Shown here piece by piece: positions 15,280 to 18,981 of a stretch of 18,981 nt of DNA. Source of the stretch: Amoebophrya sp. AT5.2 (lineage: Eukaryota > Sar > Dinophyceae > Syndiniales > Amoebophryaceae); the NCBI GenBank assembly GCA_005223375.1, contig RXOD01004707.1:1-18981 (forward strand). The letters run 5' to 3'. Each line of letters begins with the position of its first letter. Position 1 is the stretch's first letter. The position numbers and the translations under genes are program-made. The notes below the pieces were generated by a model. That model had not been told where the DNA came from and did no database searches. It saw only the letters and a program-made list of their open reading frames with translations.

Positions 15280-18200
15280 TTAGAAAGAAAAAGTTGTAAA
15301 AGACAGATTTGAGTACGGTGGCCAGTCGTCATCGTGGAAGCGAATTTCGGTTTTCTTCGCGAAGGACAGCCGGGACGCTTTTTTGTCCCGCGCAGCAGCA
15401 GCAGCAGGCGCGGGGCCCTGATGATCGGAAGTTACCATCGTCTTCAAGCTGTTCAGTCGGGCATTCTCCAGCGCCTTCCACAAGACAGTGTCGAGTTCGT
15501 TGTTCGTTGGTATCGTCGGAAGCCGCATGCACAGCTTCTTCTTGATGCTCGGCACGCGTTTCGACGCCGGCGGGCCACCTTTCCTCACGACACTCAGCGT
15601 CGGATTGGGGGAGGTCGAAGTCCCTACACTCGCATGCCCCTGTGCAGTTCCGCCAGCTCCCCCGACTTGCTGAGTCGCAGCAACGCCGGACCGTCGCTCG
15701 GCGGAAGCAGATGAAGATGAAGTAGAGGCAGCTGCAATCAGTGGACTTGCGACAGGATGATGCAGAGGCAGCTGGTGGTGCGTTGCACCGCAATCACCAT
15801 GTTCACAGGTACTAGTGATCGCGCCCGATTGCGATTGAGGTTGTAGATGATGGGAAGACGCGGGCACCACGCGTGGTGAACACGCGAAAGTCGTTTTTGT
15901 CGATACGGCCTGCATGGGGGAGTGCTGCGCGGGCCCTGGTTGTACTTGCAATCCGGACGTATTAGGATGAGCAGCGGGGTGTTGTACTATTGCCGGCCGC
16001 GGAGTTACCAACGATGCTCCGGGGTGGATGTGGCCCGGCGCGCTGGAGCTGCCGGCTGAGGAAGGGGAAGGACAAGGAGCTGCACTTGCACTAGAAGACG
16101 TCTGCCACAATCCGCCTGTTGCACTTGCACTTGATGCAGCGAGAGAGGCAGCACCTGCACCTGCTCCTGCAGCAACTCCAGAAGTGCAAGTGATTCCAGT
16201 AGATGAAGGACCCGTACCGCCCAAAACGGAGGATCGTCTTGCTATTCTCTGTGCCCATGTAAGGGGTGGTCCTTCCTCTTCCTCGAGTTCACGACTTTCG
16301 CTCGCCGGGCGCTTCACTCCACCCCCGCCAGGAGAGGATCCGCCACTGCCCGGCGGATTCGAAATGTTGCTTGCATTCTTTCCGCTGGACAGCAACGGAC
16401 GTGATTGCGGATCCGGCGACAGAAGCAGACTGTGGTTAGAGCTAGATGAGGAAGAAGAAGAACTTGTCGTCGTCGTGTCCGCTCGGTCTTCTCCATTGCC
16501 ACCGCCACCTCCTCCGGAAGCGTTCGATTCCGCATCCGTCTCGGCCGTGCTGCAGTCTGACTGGGTGCGCTCTTTCCTCAGATGCATCCGCCCCCACGGC
16601 AAGAATTTCCTTGTGCGAGCACCGGTCCCTGAATTTCCGCCTCCACCGTCCGCACTATCGACGGAGCTGGCTCGAGAACTATGTCTGGTTGCGGACGGAC
16701 TGACGCAGGCAGAATTTGACAGCGAGTTGCTCTCGTTGGTGGATGGTGAGGACGAGCGGTCCTCGGAAGTGGAAATTGTCGTGCTGGACGTCGGATGTCG
16801 CTTCAGGAGGCGTTCTTCACGCGGTGGAGGTGGAGGAGTCGCACTAGCACTTGGATTTGCAGCGACTGCGCTAGAAGTGGCTGCTGCAGCTGGAGGTGGC
16901 GGCAAATCCACTGCAGCGCTCGAAGACGATGAAGCGGAGTTGCCTGTCAGCAAGGACGACGGTGTCGACCCTCCCATGGTGATTTGTTTCCAGTTCATAA
17001 GGCGGCCAGGGCCACTTCCGGAGCTCTTTTCCGTGCCGGATTGATTGAGTTTCGCATGTCCATGTATGTCCGGAGCCGAACAAGAGGTTTCGCCACCAGA
17101 AGGCGCACCAGTCGATACAGCCGGAGCAGGCGGCTGCTCACCTTGTTGCTCCATTGACTCCTTTCTGCTCGCCGCGCCGCCAGTGGACGATCCCGTGTCT
17201 CCTTGCGCAGACGCACGACTTCGGATCGAAGTTTTCAGAATGCCGCGTTGCACTTCACCGAGGCCTAGCCCCATGTTCATCACGACCTCACGTCCTCCGG
17301 CAGCCGAGGAAGGTGTGGCGCTGGCGCTCCCGGGGGCGTTTTTGCCGACGTTACCATTGCTGCTCGCCCCGCCCTTTATTGCTGGCGTACCTCTCGGTCC
17401 ACCGGGCACGACTCCAGTCTTTGCAGTTGCGACCCGACCACCTGCCCCCTTTACAACACTGGATGAAGTAGTTGAACGTGAAGTAGCACCTCCACCTCCC
17501 CCAGCACCTCCAGCGGGCGCGACTAGTGCGGGCGCAGCGCCAGTCACTCCGCTCCCGATCTGAATCGTGGAAGCAGTGCTTTTCCGTGAAGCCGAAGGTT
17601 TTCCAGTCGGTACAATCGCAGGTGTAGGAGAAGGCAACGGGGGTGGTGCTCCAGGTCCAGGTGTTCCCGGAGTTATCGATGGAGCAGCTTTTTTGTTTGC
17701 GAAAACAGCGGATCCCAGTGTGGGAAAATCGTGTTCCGCAAAATTTGGCGCGTTGCTCGCGACCGCGGTATCCGCAGCGTCATCGCTAGCTTTTTCCGCA
17801 GTAGACGGTTTGCTCGGTGGGCTGAAATTCAACTCTTCAAACAGGTTTGCCTGCAATCCCCATGTAGAAGGAGCGCCGTTCGTGCTATGCTGCTGCAGCT
17901 GACCCTGGCTCTGAGTCATCTGATGATGATAGTATCCCGCGGCTGGCGCCCCCAGTCCCAGCGGGGGCATGGTTATTGCGGGCTGAATTCCCAACGTTTG
18001 TGCGGCGCGCGCCATCCAGTCCGGAAACGCGTTGATTCGGTCTGCCTCCGCCTCGTCATCTTCAGATTCGCTGCTGTAGTCTTCCGTCTCGAGCACCAAA
18101 TCCTCAAACTCGTCTTCGTAGTGCCCATTGCGGTGATGCAGGTCGTGGCGCGGCTCCATATCACGGGCTCCTGCACTAGGGCCGCGCGGTGGTCCAGGCA

Positions 18201-18939
18201 CCATCTGCATCTTCTGGTGCGTAGCATCGTACTCATATCGGTAGTGCTCGACGTCGAATGACGAGCTTCCACTACGACTCGTTTCGGTACTAGAGGTCCA
18301 ACTGTTGCAGCTCTGAAGTTTATTGCGCAACATCGTTGATGGTGGAGAGGTCGGTGAGGTTATGCGCTGCTGGTGTTGATGGGATGGCGTGAAGCACGGG
18401 GACGGAGCGCCTGCGACAGAAGCGTGCTGCAGGCCGTGTGGTCCGTTCCGGGCCGAAAACGCTCCCGAGAGTGGCGGAAAGTGGAGCTGCTGCTGAAACA
18501 TCAAGCTCGGTGAGGAAAGCAGCGACGCCGACGTGCTGCCTGCCGCGCTGGGGGTCGCCGTGCCGGCCGGTGACACCGTGCCCGTAGTGGATGAGCCGGA
18601 ACCTTTTCGCGCAGGAGCTCCGTTGGCGTTGGTGCCAAGGTGCAGCGATGGGCCCGAAAAAAGTTGCGCGGAACCTGCTGGCCGCCGCTGCGGTGAGGCC
18701 TGCAGGGAGCTCGCACGCGAACATTCTTCGAGCTGACCCTGGTACTTCTGGGTTGCCGTGGTTTGACGAGGGGTGTGTCGCCCGCCCTTTCCAACCGGCT
18801 GGTAATCGTGCTCGTGTTCGCTCGACGATACGCCATGGTCTCCCTCTCCCGTGTCGGAACCTGATGACGAATCAAAATAGAGCGTGATGTTCTCTGTTTC
18901 CTGTTGTCCCCCCCGCCGCGAGGTGGTTCCGTTCGACAT
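15280..18939 (-). CDS. Large disordered Ser/Gly/Ala-rich protein with short docking-like motifs
   Basis: A 1219-codon intronless ORF. There is no globular domain; most of the protein is low-complexity, with Ser, Gly and Pro runs and an acidic patch at 275-300. Ordered-looking islands are FPDWMARAAQTLGIQPAI (305-322), NLFEELNFSPP (365-375), NFAEHDFPTLGS (399-410), RGILKTSIRSR (565-575), RLMNWKQITMGG (646-657), RKFLPWGRMHLRKE (777-790), PPLTWAQRIARRSS (891-904), and a conserved-looking C-terminus with LPTIPTNNELDTVLWKALEN (1140-1159) and SRLSFAKKTEIRFHDDDW (1189-1206). GILK matches the SILK-type, and RLSF roughly the RVxF-type, docking motif of protein phosphatase 1. DFPTLG and WAQRI resemble motifs of RNA-granule and translation-associated proteins. 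The coding strand is chosen by length and by the motif islands; the opposite-strand 338-aa ORF at 16028-17044 is a shadow. The start lies 42 bp from the window edge, so an upstream exon is possible. Confidence 0.85.
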   Translation of the reverse strand: MSNGTTSRRGGQQETENITLYFDSSSGSDTGEGDHGVSSSEHEHDYQPVGKGGRHTPRQTTATQKYQGQLEECSRASSLQASPQRRPAGSAQLFSGPSLHLGTNANGAPARKGSGSSTTGTVSPAGTATPSAAGSTSASLLSSPSLMFQQQLHFPPLSGAFSARNGPHGLQHASVAGAPSPCFTPSHQHQQRITSPTSPPSTMLRNKLQSCNSWTSSTETSRSGSSSFDVEHYRYEYDATHQKMQMVPGPPRGPSAGARDMEPRHDLHHRNGHYEDEFEDLVLETEDYSSESEDDEAEADRINAFPDWMARAAQTLGIQPAITMPPLGLGAPAAGYYHHQMTQSQGQLQQHSTNGAPSTWGLQANLFEELNFSPPSKPSTAEKASDDAADTAVASNAPNFAEHDFPTLGSAVFANKKAAPSITPGTPGPGAPPPLPSPTPAIVPTGKPSASRKSTASTIQIGSGVTGAAPALVAPAGGAGGGGGATSRSTTSSSVVKGAGGRVATAKTGVVPGGPRGTPAIKGGASSNGNVGKNAPGSASATPSSAAGGREVVMNMGLGLGEVQRGILKTSIRSRASAQGDTGSSTGGAASRKESMEQQGEQPPAPAVSTGAPSGGETSCSAPDIHGHAKLNQSGTEKSSGSGPGRLMNWKQITMGGSTPSSLLTGNSASSSSSAAVDLPPPPAAAATSSAVAANPSASATPPPPPREERLLKRHPTSSTTISTSEDRSSSPSTNESNSLSNSACVSPSATRHSSRASSVDSADGGGGNSGTGARTRKFLPWGRMHLRKERTQSDCSTAETDAESNASGGGGGGNGEDRADTTTTSSSSSSSSSNHSLLLSPDPQSRPLLSSGKNASNISNPPGSGGSSPGGGGVKRPASESRELEEEEGPPLTWAQRIARRSSVLGGTGPSSTGITCTSGVAAGAGAGAASLAASSASATGGLWQTSSSASAAPCPSPSSAGSSSAPGHIHPGASLVTPRPAIVQHPAAHPNTSGLQVQPGPAQHSPMQAVSTKTTFACSPRVVPASSHHLQPQSQSGAITSTCEHGDCGATHHQLPLHHPVASPLIAAASTSSSSASAERRSGVAATQQVGGAGGTAQGHASVGTSTSPNPTLSVVRKGGPPASKRVPSIKKKLCMRLPTIPTNNELDTVLWKALENARLNSLKTMVTSDHQGPAPAAAAARDKKASRLSFAKKTEIRFHDDDWPPYSNLSFTTFSF

Positions 18940-18981
18940 GATGCAGGAGGTGGGGTCCTGGTTGTTCTGGTTGTTGTAGAG
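18940..18981 (-). other. 5' leader fragment of the large disordered gene
   Basis: The minus strand is A/C-rich and carries two AACAACCAG copies before CATCATG. The second copy ends in AG 18 bases before the start codon. The promoter would be outside the window. Confidence 0.4.

Noticed and set aside
16028..17044. 338-aa plus-strand ORF
   Set aside because: It is antisense to the low-complexity 1219-aa minus-strand gene. Its acidic Leu/Pro/Val-rich sequence is the complement of Ser/Gly/Ala codon runs, with no motif of its own.
1..18981. tRNA, rRNA, CRISPR array, transposon ends, bacterial promoters and terminators
   Set aside because: I looked for cloverleaf boxes, conserved rRNA words, regularly spaced repeats, terminal inverted repeats and hairpin-T runs, and saw none that stood out.

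Overview
The window is eukaryotic nuclear DNA. It shows phase-consistent GT-AG introns, very large low-complexity proteins rich in Ser/Gly/Ala/Pro, signal-peptide-bearing multi-kilobase ORFs, and no bacterial operon features. The moderate GC content, short introns, long disordered proteins and one-way gene order suggest an alveolate, possibly a dinoflagellate-lineage parasite. That placement is inference; no rRNA, tRNA or universally conserved marker gene is present to fix it.

Every gene I can support with some confidence lies on the minus strand, so the layout below runs in transcription order from right to left. (1) 15280-18939 is a 1219-aa, mostly disordered protein with short conserved-looking motifs (DFPTLG, LTWAQRI, GILK, and a C-terminal RLSF block), possibly a protein phosphatase 1 or RNA-associated scaffold. 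(2) 14608-15208 is a tentative five-exon gene for about 105 aa. (3) 12885-14607 is a long upstream region with only weak ORFs. (4) 7392-12884 is a 1830-aa intronless protein (B) with a signal peptide and two C-terminal C2HC zinc-finger-like modules. (5) 6854-7353 is a second tentative small spliced gene (106 aa), starting 38 bp after the stop of B. (6) 3399-6509 is a 1036-aa protein (A), clearly a diverged paralog of B. (7) 2523-3398 is a spacer with one exon-like block bounded by good splice sites. (8) 93-2522 is a four-exon partial gene for a disordered, then coiled-coil protein that runs off the left edge.

The most interesting content is the tandem A/B pair. I recognise no named family. 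Both have a hydrophobic N-terminus that looks secretory, blocks of Cys/His motifs in the same order, NLS-like basic clusters, and C2H2-core fingers in which the last His is replaced by Cys. A secreted or exported protein that ends in a nucleus is a testable hypothesis, not a conclusion. Gene models for spliced genes were built by eye from splice consensus and reading-frame phase and need transcript evidence.
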